DNA of 6,681 bases, taken from NCBI GenBank assembly GCA_027858325.1, contig JAQICU010000341.1:1-6681 (forward strand), read 5' to 3'. Numbering within the stretch: the first letter of the stretch is position 1; the number at the start of each line of letters is the position of its first letter. Positions 1 to 6,044 of the stretch are shown here, piece after piece. This stretch comes from Candidatus Cloacimonadota bacterium. GTDB taxonomy: Bacteria > Cloacimonadota > Cloacimonadia > Cloacimonadales > TCS61. The notes below the pieces were generated by a model. That model made no database searches. It was not told where the DNA came from and saw nothing but the letters and a program-made list of their open reading frames with translations. Made by a program: the position numbers and the translations under genes.

Positions 1-30
1 TCCTCAAATAATAAACAACAAAAATTGGAT

Positions 31-55
31 CCCCAGTCAAGCTGAGGATGACAAG
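31..55. repeat. Repeat end with imperfect hairpin
   Basis: An imperfect stem pairs CCCCAG (31-36) with CTGAGG (42-47) around the loop TCAAG, with one internal mismatch. It is followed by ATGACAAG. The right half is the first of three copies of the AGGATGACAAG word in this spacer. Confidence 0.5.
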
Positions 56-100
56 TAGGTTCTGACCGATAAGCTTTGTTTACTCATCAAAATCTAAGGG

Positions 101-117
101 TCAATTCCCAGAATTGA
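101..117. repeat. Perfect 7-bp inverted repeat
   Basis: TCAATTC (101-107) and GAATTGA (111-117) are perfect reverse complements around the 3-base loop CCA. No T-run follows, so I do not call it a terminator. It is one of a series of hairpins in this spacer. Confidence 0.6.
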
Positions 118-129
118 GCGAAAACCAGC

Positions 130-151
130 GGACGATTAAGGGTAATCGTCC
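130..151. repeat. Perfect 9-bp stem-loop
   Basis: GGACGATTA (130-138) pairs perfectly with TAATCGTCC (143-151) across the loop AGGG. This is the longest uninterrupted short-range stem in the window. No T-tract follows on either strand. It sits just before the GTCAT end of the longer element at 162-330. Confidence 0.7.
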
Positions 152-161
152 CTACTGCCCC

Positions 162-330
162 GTCATTTCGACTCCATTCGACAAGCTCAGGACAAGCATT
201 TCATGGGATAAATGATTCATTATCGTTACACTGAGTAGCCCCGAAAACTTTCCGGGTGTATCGAAGTGTCGAGCATCTCTTTCCTTTTGTATATCCTTCG
301 ATACTTGGCTGAAGCCAAACTCAGGATGAC
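162..330. repeat. Candidate ~169-bp dispersed repeat element
   Basis: The stretch starts GTCATTTCGAC and ends CAGGATGAC, so its ends form a very short inverted repeat (GTCAT/ATGAC). Inside are a 9-bp perfect inverted repeat (GTATCGAAG at 258-266, CTTCGATAC at 296-304), an imperfect hairpin at about 239-256 (CCCGAAA against TTTCCGGG), and a compact hairpin at 305-318 (TTGGC-TGAA-GCCAA). It has no coding capacity. I infer a non-autonomous or palindromic intergenic element. The boundaries are a proposal, since no second full copy is in the window. Confidence 0.45.
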
Positions 331-419
331 AAGTTTTATTTTGCCTTAATAGTATGATTGGAATAACTTAAAACCATAACAATTGACAAATTAACTGCCC
401 TAAATTTTGTGACGAATAT

Positions 420-1406
420 ATGAAAAGAAAAGATATAATTAATATAGTTTTATTCATCCTGGTTTTTGCTTTTGCAGCCTACAGGTATTCTACACGGACA
501 TATTCATCACAGAGATCTGCTTTTGTAATGGATACGTTAGTTGATATTAAAATTGAAACTAAACAAAAGAATACAAATGAGCTAATAGATAATGCATTCA
601 AATTAATGGAAGATTACGAGTACAAATTTTCATTTTATAATAATGAAAGTCCAATTTGGAAATTCAATAATTCAAAGATAGATAGTCTATACATAGATGA
701 AGAACTAAAAGAAATGCTTAATATTTCCGGTGAACTTTTTCATAAAACCAATTCACATTATGATATCACAATTGGAGCTTTGTCAGAAATTTGGGATTTT
801 AATAAAGAGATCATCCCATCAAATGAAGATATTAAAAGTGCAATTCAAGTTACTAATTTTGAGAAATTGAAGATCCGCAATGAGTATCTACATAAACCTG
901 TTGGAATGAAGATAAATCTGGGAAGCCTGGCAAAAGGTTTTATAGTCGATGAAGTGGTTAAGTATTTAAAGCAGCAAAATGTGATCTCAGGCTTTGTTAA
1001 TGCTGGGGGAGATATGCGGATCTTTGGCAGGAAAAAATCCTTCAAAATTGGAATTCAACATCCCAGAAGTGAATCTAATGAAATGATAGATGTGATCAAT
1101 GTGAGGAATAAAGCGGTTGTTACATCGGGAGATTATGAAAGGTACTTTGTAAAAGAAGGAATTCGGTATCATCACATTATCGATCCGTTAACCGGTTATC
1201 CGTCACAAAATGCTATCTCTGTAACAGTTGTTACAGAAACTGCATTAATGGCAGATGCCTACTCTACAGCACTGTTTTTGTTAGAACCGGAACATGCAAT
1301 AAAACTTGCGGAGGCAACAGATGGACTTGAGGCAGTTGTATATTTTTTCAAAGAAGATAAAATTGAAAAACTTGAAACTGTAGGTTTTAAGCAATATTAT
1401 GAATAA
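420..1406 (+). CDS. apbE: FAD:protein FMN transferase, ApbE family
   Basis: Members of this family take FMN from FAD and attach it through a phosphoester to a threonine of target flavoproteins such as RnfG/RnfD or NqrC/NqrB, acting outside the cytoplasmic membrane with Mg2+. The 328-residue length fits the family. Signature segments run in order: MDTL at 37-40, YDITIGAL at 114-121, LAKGFIVD at 170-177, NAGGDMR at 194-200, TSGDY at 235-239, HHIIDPLTGYP at 251-261, and ADAYSTA at 278-284, where Asp279 and Thr283 match the usual metal-site residues. Residues about 6-20 are a hydrophobic segment after a KRK start, giving a membrane anchor or signal peptide. There is no lipobox cysteine, although many ApbE proteins are lipoproteins. 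The start has no clear Shine-Dalgarno sequence, but the Lys/Arg-then-hydrophobic N-terminus supports it. No Rnf or Nqr gene is in view, so its target is unknown. Confidence 0.93.
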   Translation: MKRKDIINIVLFILVFAFAAYRYSTRTYSSQRSAFVMDTLVDIKIETKQKNTNELIDNAFKLMEDYEYKFSFYNNESPIWKFNNSKIDSLYIDEELKEMLNISGELFHKTNSHYDITIGALSEIWDFNKEIIPSNEDIKSAIQVTNFEKLKIRNEYLHKPVGMKINLGSLAKGFIVDEVVKYLKQQNVISGFVNAGGDMRIFGRKKSFKIGIQHPRSESNEMIDVINVRNKAVVTSGDYERYFVKEGIRYHHIIDPLTGYPSQNAISVTVVTETALMADAYSTALFLLEPEHAIKLAEATDGLEAVVYFFKEDKIEKLETVGFKQYYE

Positions 1407-1410
1407 ATAT

Positions 1411-1457
1411 AAGCTCCCCTTTGAAAGGGAGAACCGGCAGTTGCCGAAGAGGGGTTT
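1411..1457. repeat. GC-rich double-hairpin repeat, copy A (reverse orientation)
   Basis: This lies immediately after apbE. A first stem pairs CTCCC (1414-1418) with GGGAG (1427-1431). A second, CGGCA/TGCCG at 1435-1446, has a 2-base loop (or 4 bp with a 4-base loop). It ends GAGGGGTTT. Read on the minus strand it begins AAACCCCTCTT and resembles the element at 1513-1543. It could also end apbE transcription, but it lacks a T-run after a stem, so I call it a repeat. Confidence 0.6.
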
Positions 1458-1512
1458 ACAATGGTTATATTTTACTCTGATTTTGATTATGAGCTTGTAA
1501 TAATTAAAAGCA

Positions 1513-1543
1513 AACCCCCTTTAATTCCCCCTTACGAAGGGGG
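1513..1543. repeat. GC-rich hairpin repeat, copy B (forward orientation)
   Basis: It starts AAACCCCCTTT and contains a perfect 7-bp stem, CCCCCTT (1527-1533) with AAGGGGG (1537-1543), around the loop ACG. The plan (AAACCCC, a TT-rich joint, a CCC-rich stem, then GGGGA) matches the reverse complement of copy A at 1411-1457, which carries an extra small hairpin. No T-tract follows on the plus strand. Confidence 0.65.
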
Positions 1544-1623
1544 ACTGGACAATGCTTCACTTTTAAGAGATGATACTATTATGAAGAGTTGAAAAGTATG
1601 ATAGATATTAAAATTAGTGCTTT

Positions 1624-1664
1624 GTCAGTGAAAGTCTGTGGCAAAAGGGAAATAATATGAAAGA
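1624..1664 (+). repeat. Shared leader repeat carrying the folE2 ribosome-binding site
   Basis: GTCAGTGAAAGTC (1624-1636) is followed by TGTGGCAAA, an AGGGA Shine-Dalgarno (1646-1650), a 6-base spacer and ATGAAAG. The same string, with small insertions and deletions, precedes the M16 gene at 2589-2626. The Shine-Dalgarno and spacing support the folE2 start at 1657. Confidence 0.75.
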
Positions 1665-2439
1665 TAAAATTGATATTCAAAGTCTGGAAGATAAAAGAAA
1701 TGTTACAATAAATAAGGTTGGCGTAAAGAATGTAAAATATCCCATAATTGTGGATGACCGAGAAAATAAACAGCAAACTACGGTTGCCGACCTTGATATT
1801 TATGTTGAACTCCCGCATCATCATCGTGGAACACACATGAGCCGCTTCCTGGAAGTACTAAATCATTTCCACAAAGATAATTTCATTCAGAGATTACCCG
1901 AATTTCTAGCTGAGATAAAGAAAGCTCTAAATGCAGATCATGCTTATGTGAACATCAGGTTCCCTTACTTCATTAAGAAGACAGCTCCAGTTTCAAAAAC
2001 AAACTCACTGCTCTCTTATAATTGTTTTTTTCAAGCTTCTTTGAATAATGAATTTAAAATGCAAATTGGAGTTGAAGTACCGATTACTACTCTATGCCCA
2101 TGCTCTAAAGAAATAAGTGAAAAAGGTGCCCACAGTCAACGATCAATGGTAAATGTAATAATTAGTTATCATAAATTTATCTGGTTGGAAGAAGTAATAG
2201 AGCTTGTGGAAAGTTGTGCCAGTTGCGAGATCTATTCTCTGCTGAAACGGATTGATGAAAAATATGTTACTGAAAAAGCTTTTGATAATCCAAGATTTGT
2301 TGAAGACATTGTTAGAGAAGTTACATTAAAATTGCAAATAGATGAACGGATTAATTGGTTCAAAGTACAATCAGAAAATTATGAATCTATCCATAATCAT
2401 AACGCTTATGCATGTGTTGAACATGGTAAAAGGAAATAG
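1657..2439 (+). CDS. folE2: GTP cyclohydrolase I type 2 (FolE2/GCYH-IB)
   Basis: The enzyme converts GTP to 7,8-dihydroneopterin triphosphate plus formate in the cytoplasm. This is the entry step to tetrahydrofolate and, where the pathway exists, to queuosine-type deazapurines. The 260-residue length is normal. The diagnostic segment VPITTLCPCSKEIS spans 141-154 with the expected catalytic/metal cysteine Cys147, then GAHSQR with His159. LLKRIDEKYVTE (195-206, Glu201) and NPRFVED (211-217, Glu216) supply the remaining family-conserved acidic residues. HHHRGTHMSRFLEVL at 54-68 is another hallmark. The metal-site equivalence follows knowledge of the Neisseria enzyme. FolE2 enzymes are reported to work with several metals, unlike zinc-dependent FolE. 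The gene stands between two spacers, with no other folate gene in view. Confidence 0.96.
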   Translation: MKDKIDIQSLEDKRNVTINKVGVKNVKYPIIVDDRENKQQTTVADLDIYVELPHHHRGTHMSRFLEVLNHFHKDNFIQRLPEFLAEIKKALNADHAYVNIRFPYFIKKTAPVSKTNSLLSYNCFFQASLNNEFKMQIGVEVPITTLCPCSKEISEKGAHSQRSMVNVIISYHKFIWLEEVIELVESCASCEIYSLLKRIDEKYVTEKAFDNPRFVEDIVREVTLKLQIDERINWFKVQSENYESIHNHNAYACVEHGKRK

Positions 2440-2468
2440 TAAAGGATGAATATCCAATATAAAAGAAT

Positions 2469-2497
2469 AAGTCGTTTGCTATCGCAAGCCGACTTTT
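2469..2497 (+). terminator. Candidate rho-independent terminator after folE2
   Basis: About 30 bases past the folE2 stop, AAGTCG (2469-2474) pairs with CGACTT (2490-2495), and inside it TTGC pairs with GCAA around the loop TATC, leaving a small asymmetric bulge. The stem runs into a short TTTT (2494-2497) followed by ATA. The short T-run and bulge make it a weak terminator. It could instead be another intergenic hairpin repeat. Confidence 0.45.
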
Positions 2498-2514
2498 ATA
2501 ACAGGGAATTTCCA

Positions 2515-2619
2515 ATGAAGAAGTATAATAAAAAGTTACAAACAGTCACAGACTTCAAACAAACTGGGTCTTTAGGAGTCAGCATTCAGTCAGTGAAAGT
2601 CATGTGGCAAAGGAAATAA
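2515..2619 (+). other. Short ORF abutting the peptidase start
   Basis: A 34-codon reading frame opens with ATG at 2515, has AGGGA at 2503-2507 as a possible Shine-Dalgarno, and ends with TAA at 2617-2619 directly against the M16 ATG at 2620. It is in the same frame as the M16 gene. The peptide is basic and polar, with neither a signal peptide nor a hydrophobic segment, and its last third is the shared leader repeat. I do not recognise it. It may be a leader peptide coupling translation to the peptidase, or just chance openness in a repeat. Confidence 0.2.
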
Positions 2620-2626
2620 ATGAAAG
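2589..2626 (+). repeat. Shared leader repeat carrying the M16 ribosome-binding site
   Basis: GTCAGTGAAAGTC (2589-2601) is identical to 1624-1636. After one extra A come TGTGGCAAA (2603-2611), AAGGA (2610-2614) as Shine-Dalgarno, a 5-base spacer and ATGAAAG. It supports the peptidase start at 2620 and is the second copy of the folE2 leader. Confidence 0.75.
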
Positions 2627-5142
2627 TAACATCAAAGAGATTTAAAAATGAATTTAAAGTCATAACAGCCAGAGATAATTCTAATCCTCTGGTTTGTCTC
2701 CAGCTTTACATCCGTATAGGTTCAGCCTGGGAAGATAGGTCAGAAGCCGGATACTCACATCTAACAGAACATCTTGTGTTTAAATCTACAAAAGCATTTC
2801 CACAGAATGCAATAATGAACAGAGTTACAAATTTAGGCGGATCTCTGAATGCATACACCGAGTTTGATTCTACATGTTTCTATGTTACTCTTCCTTCCAA
2901 ATTTACTGAAGAAGGAATTGAAATACTCTCTGAACTTGCAATAAATGCAAATTTTTCTAATGAAGATTTCAGTTCCGAGAAAAAAGTAGTTATTGAAGAA
3001 CTTAAACAATTTAAGAATGAACCTGAAGATTCATTTATAGAAGATATTGCAGCCGACTACTTTACGAAAAATCCGTATAAGAAACCAATCATTGGAAATA
3101 TGAATTCTCTAAAAAAAGCAGACTCTCATTCTCTCCATGGTTTTTATAAAAAATATTATGTTCCAAATAACTGTTTTTTAGTTGCTGCTGGAGATATTAT
3201 TGGAAATGAACTTGATAAAGTGATCGAACAATACTTTGGTAATTGGAAACCTTCATTGTTAAAAGAACGCAAGAGAATGTGCAATCACTTCCCACAAAAG
3301 CCCCAGATTAGATATTTTACAAAAGATATATCCAGCAATATGCTTGCCTTTGTTATTCCTGACCTTGCAGAGACTGATCCTGATTCCTATGCGTTATCTC
3401 TTGCTACAAAAGCGTTTGCAATTGGGAAGAATTCAAGATTGTATACCAGATTATTCACTCATGAAAAGCTTATAGATGGAGTACGTGTTCATTCTCTCAG
3501 CGGGATTAATGATGGTTCTTCTGTGATAATAATTATGCCGAAAAGAAAAGCTGATCTCACAAAGATCAGTAAAATATTCTTGGAAGAATTGAAAAATTTT
3601 TATCTGCTTGGGATGAATGATATAGAATTAGAGGATAATAAAAAGGAATTGGGTTATTTCTATCGTTATACATTTGTATACATGGAGTCCCTTGCATCGA
3701 GTCTGGGAAGTGAAGAGATTCTATCTAACTACAAAAAATTCTTTGAATATCCTGAAATGATAAGAAATATTACGAGCAATGATATAAAGCGGATAATAAA
3801 AAGTTATTTCAGCAAAGAGCATCTTTATATTTATTGCACTGGCAAAGATAATATAAATAAGAATGTTATTGGTAAACTAGTCAATGAAAAATATAAATCG
3901 AATAAAATTTCAAAGCAAATGTTTTTTGAAACCCGTTTAGATAATGGGATGAAAATCCTGTTGAAAAAGGTAACAGGAAAACCAACGGTAGGAATATCAC
4001 TTTCTTATGAAGTTTCACAATTGAATGAGACGGAGAAAAATCTCGGAATCAATTTCCTAACTTCTACTTTATTACTTTACGGTAATGAGAAACGGAATTA
4101 TCAGCAGTTTCTAAATTATTGTACTTCAAATGGAATTAACTTTGGGATCAGCCCACAAAGTGAAACAACTCTTCTAAGTGCTAAGTGTTTTAAAGAGATG
4201 CTTCCTGCAAGTGTGGAAATACTTTCGGATGTGGCACTTCGACCTACTTTTCCTGCAGAACATTTCAATAATATTAAACTTACAACAAAAAGTAATCTGG
4301 ATAGGGTAAAAGATTATCCTCAACATAGCTCAACATTTATTTTTAAAGAGATGATCTTCGGGAAAAAGAGTAATCTTAACAATCGTTCCGGTTCAAAAAC
4401 ATCAATTGATAATATTACAATGAAGCAGGTTAGGGAATGGTTTGGAACGCATTATCAGCCCGAGAATATGTCACTTTCAATTGTCGGTGATTTCCATTTT
4501 GATGAAGTCCTGAGGCTTTGTGAGGCAAACTTTGCTTTTGAAAAAAATAATTATTCTAGATCTATCCAAAAGGCTTTAATTAATTCTTCAAAAGCAAAAT
4601 ATAAGTTAACAAAAAAGGGAATGGATCAGGCAATTATTAATATTGGCGGGTTTGCCTGTAATGCAAATGAGAGAGTGAAAAACACTGCCTTTCATATTCT
4701 ATCGCAGATCATTGGGGGTGAAAGTGATTCGATACTATTCCGAGAATTACGTGAAAAACGTGGTTTGGCATATTCTGTTGATTTCAGTTTTAGTTCTGTG
4801 AGATCAATCGGATTTTGGGTTGCTTCAGCAGTTGTGGACAAAGCAAAGAAAGACGAAGCTGTAAAAGTGATCCGTGATGTTTTAAAGGATATAAAAACAA
4901 ATGGCATAACGACTGTAGAACTTGAGACCACAAAAAATTTTATTCGAGGTCAAAGACTTATGGAGCAAGAGAGCGTACTAAACCAGGCTCAAACACTATC
5001 TATTTTAGAATCTTTAGGCTTAGGATATTCTTACTACTTGAAAAGAGATGAGCGTTTGGATAAAGTAGATATAAAAATGTTACATGATCTTGCAATTGAA
5101 TATTTCAAAGAGGAAGATCAATTCGTACACATCATGATTTGA
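2620..5142 (+). CDS. M16 family zinc metallopeptidase (insulinase-like), two lobes
   Basis: M16 peptidases form a clamshell that cuts small or unfolded peptides. The 840-residue chain has two homologous halves of about 420 residues, like a fusion of the paired M16B subunits. The N half carries the inverted zinc motif HLTEH (His47, Glu50, His51) and the downstream acidic ligand in VIEELKQ (Glu126 or Glu127), followed by NPYKKPIIGN (151-160) and YYVPNNCFLVAAGD (179-192). The C half restarts at TRLDNGMKILLKK (438-450). It has NLGINFLTSTLL (474-485) where a zinc motif would lie, so it is non-catalytic there, but keeps LREKRGLAYSV (710-720), whose Arg711 and Tyr718 fit the substrate-binding Arg/Tyr pair of insulin-degrading enzyme. 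No signal peptide is visible, so a cytoplasmic location is likely. A TAA directly precedes the start and AAGGA lies 5 bases before it. The next gene follows after 53 bases. Confidence 0.92.
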   Translation: MKVTSKRFKNEFKVITARDNSNPLVCLQLYIRIGSAWEDRSEAGYSHLTEHLVFKSTKAFPQNAIMNRVTNLGGSLNAYTEFDSTCFYVTLPSKFTEEGIEILSELAINANFSNEDFSSEKKVVIEELKQFKNEPEDSFIEDIAADYFTKNPYKKPIIGNMNSLKKADSHSLHGFYKKYYVPNNCFLVAAGDIIGNELDKVIEQYFGNWKPSLLKERKRMCNHFPQKPQIRYFTKDISSNMLAFVIPDLAETDPDSYALSLATKAFAIGKNSRLYTRLFTHEKLIDGVRVHSLSGINDGSSVIIIMPKRKADLTKISKIFLEELKNFYLLGMNDIELEDNKKELGYFYRYTFVYMESLASSLGSEEILSNYKKFFEYPEMIRNITSNDIKRIIKSYFSKEHLYIYCTGKDNINKNVIGKLVNEKYKSNKISKQMFFETRLDNGMKILLKKVTGKPTVGISLSYEVSQLNETEKNLGINFLTSTLLLYGNEKRNYQQFLNYCTSNGINFGISPQSETTLLSAKCFKEMLPASVEILSDVALRPTFPAEHFNNIKLTTKSNLDRVKDYPQHSSTFIFKEMIFGKKSNLNNRSGSKTSIDNITMKQVREWFGTHYQPENMSLSIVGDFHFDEVLRLCEANFAFEKNNYSRSIQKALINSSKAKYKLTKKGMDQAIINIGGFACNANERVKNTAFHILSQIIGGESDSILFRELREKRGLAYSVDFSFSSVRSIGFWVASAVVDKAKKDEAVKVIRDVLKDIKTNGITTVELETTKNFIRGQRLMEQESVLNQAQTLSILESLGLGYSYYLKRDERLDKVDIKMLHDLAIEYFKEEDQFVHIMI

Positions 5143-5195
5143 TAAGGCAGAACAGGTGAGATACTACCGAAGCTAATATAGGATGGATAAAAAAT

Positions 5196-5969
5196 ATGAT
5201 CACTATTGGAATTGATCTTGGCTCACGGATGTCAAAAATTGTAATTTTAGAAAAAAACAAAATCTTATATACAAATGTTACTGATACAGGTGTAAATCCT
5301 AAAAAAAAATCAGAAGATTTATTAAATATAGCTTTAAAAGAAACTGTTATTTCCACAACTGATATAAAAAGCATTTATTCAACAGGCTATGGAAGGAATA
5401 TTGTTCCATTCTCAGATAAAAGAATTTCTGAGATCAGCTGTCATGCCAAAGGAGCAAATTACTTCTTCCCCAATGCGCGAACGATCATAGATATTGGCGG
5501 GCAGGATTCCAAAATTATTTTAGTTGATGAGAGCGGACATGTTAAAGATTTTGTAATGAACGATAGATGTGCAGCAGGAAGCGGAAAATTCCTGGAAGTT
5601 ACTGCAACCACACTTGAAACAACTATTGATGATCTGGGTAAATTATCGCAGATTTCAACTAGGAAGATAGATATTAATAGCACTTGTGTTGTGTTTGCCG
5701 AATCAGAAATAATTGGTTTAATTGCAGAAGGTTTGGAAAAATCGGATATTATTAATGCTATCCATCGTTCAATTTCCATAAGAACAAAAAACTTAACTTC
5801 CCAACTTCATTGGCAAAAACCAATAGTTTTTACAGGGGGAGTGGCAAAGAACTCCGGAATGCAGTTAGCCTTATCAGAGATTATGGGAACTAAAGTTATT
5901 GTACCTGAAAATTCATTTATTACAGGAGCTCTTGGCGCAGCCATATTTGCAAAAGAGAATTTTGATTAA
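5196..5969 (+). CDS. 2-hydroxyacyl-CoA dehydratase activator (BadF/BadG/BcrA/BcrD ATPase, HgdC type)
   Basis: These homodimeric iron-sulfur ATPases use ATP hydrolysis to drive one electron into a partner: 2-hydroxyacyl-CoA dehydratases in amino-acid fermentation, or benzoyl-CoA reductase. The 257 residues match the length of HgdC. Visible are the phosphate loop GIDLGSRMSK (5-14), STGYGRN (62-68), IDIGGQDSK (98-106), NDRCAAGSGKF (122-132), NSTCVVFAESE (161-171), FTGGVAKN (212-219) and GALGAAIFA (244-252). Cys125 and Cys164 are 39 residues apart, as are the two cysteines that bind the intersubunit [4Fe-4S] cluster in HgdC. AGGA at 5180-5183 is a rather distant Shine-Dalgarno, but MITIGIDLGS is a typical family N-terminus. 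The dehydratase subunits are not in the window, so the substrate cannot be named. Co-transcription with the upstream peptidase is plausible. Confidence 0.93.
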   Translation: MITIGIDLGSRMSKIVILEKNKILYTNVTDTGVNPKKKSEDLLNIALKETVISTTDIKSIYSTGYGRNIVPFSDKRISEISCHAKGANYFFPNARTIIDIGGQDSKIILVDESGHVKDFVMNDRCAAGSGKFLEVTATTLETTIDDLGKLSQISTRKIDINSTCVVFAESEIIGLIAEGLEKSDIINAIHRSISIRTKNLTSQLHWQKPIVFTGGVAKNSGMQLALSEIMGTKVIVPENSFITGALGAAIFAKENFD

Positions 5970-6008
5970 TAACTTTCAGCTTGACATCTCTAACGTTTAT
6001 TTATTCCT

Positions 6009-6020
6009 TAATTGCAATTA
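6009..6020. promoter_or_regulatory. 12-bp perfect palindrome before the TPR-like gene
   Basis: TAATTGCAATTA is its own reverse complement. It lies 24 bases before the start of the last gene, and 22 bases after a TTGACA string at 5981-5986 that has no good -10 partner. It could be an operator for a dimeric regulator, but AT-rich palindromes this short also arise by chance in this composition. Confidence 0.2.
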
Positions 6021-6044
6021 TTAATGAAGTTTAAAGAGATTAGG

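Larger units (their letters stand above)
1..419. repeat. Gene-free spacer of dispersed palindromic repeats
   Basis: I find no convincing coding region here. The stretch is visibly richer in G+C than the genes and is built from short repeats and hairpins. Three direct copies of a CAAGCTCAGGATGACAAG-like word occur at 38-55, 182-196 (lacking the internal ATG) and about 318-333. Perfect or near-perfect hairpins lie at 101-117, 130-151 and 305-318, with a weaker one at 31-47. Such words look like the dispersed intergenic repeats common in AT-rich environmental bacteria, which is an inference from style. From about 334 to 419 the sequence returns to the AT-rich composition of the genes and presumably holds the apbE promoter, which I cannot place with confidence. 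Confidence 0.7.

Noticed and set aside
1..340. CRISPR array in the repeat-rich spacer
   Set aside because: The repeated words are short, imperfect and irregularly spaced, with no constant repeat-spacer unit and no cas gene nearby.
383..406. TTGACA (383-388) upstream of apbE with TAAATT (401-406) as a promoter
   Set aside because: The spacing is only 12 bases, too short for a standard -35/-10 pair, and no better -10 lies at 16-18 bases.
1561..1656. Riboswitch (folate, preQ1 or cobalamin type) in the folE2 leader
   Set aside because: I could not match the conserved core of any of these classes. The conserved string here also precedes an unrelated peptidase gene.
1598..1660. 20-codon ORF before folE2 as a real gene
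   Set aside because: It is very short, has a weak ribosome-binding site, no recognisable product, and more than half of it is the shared leader repeat. It is kept only as part of a finding.
1579..1836. Minus-strand ORF overlapping the folE2 start, and the other antisense frames inside apbE, the M16 gene and the activase
   Set aside because: They lie opposite genes with strong family motifs, show no motifs of their own, and look like chance open frames in AT-rich sequence.
5981..6009. TTGACA at 5981-5986 as the promoter of the last gene
   Set aside because: The position 17 bases downstream reads TTCCTT, which does not resemble a -10 box. The host's promoter consensus is also unknown.
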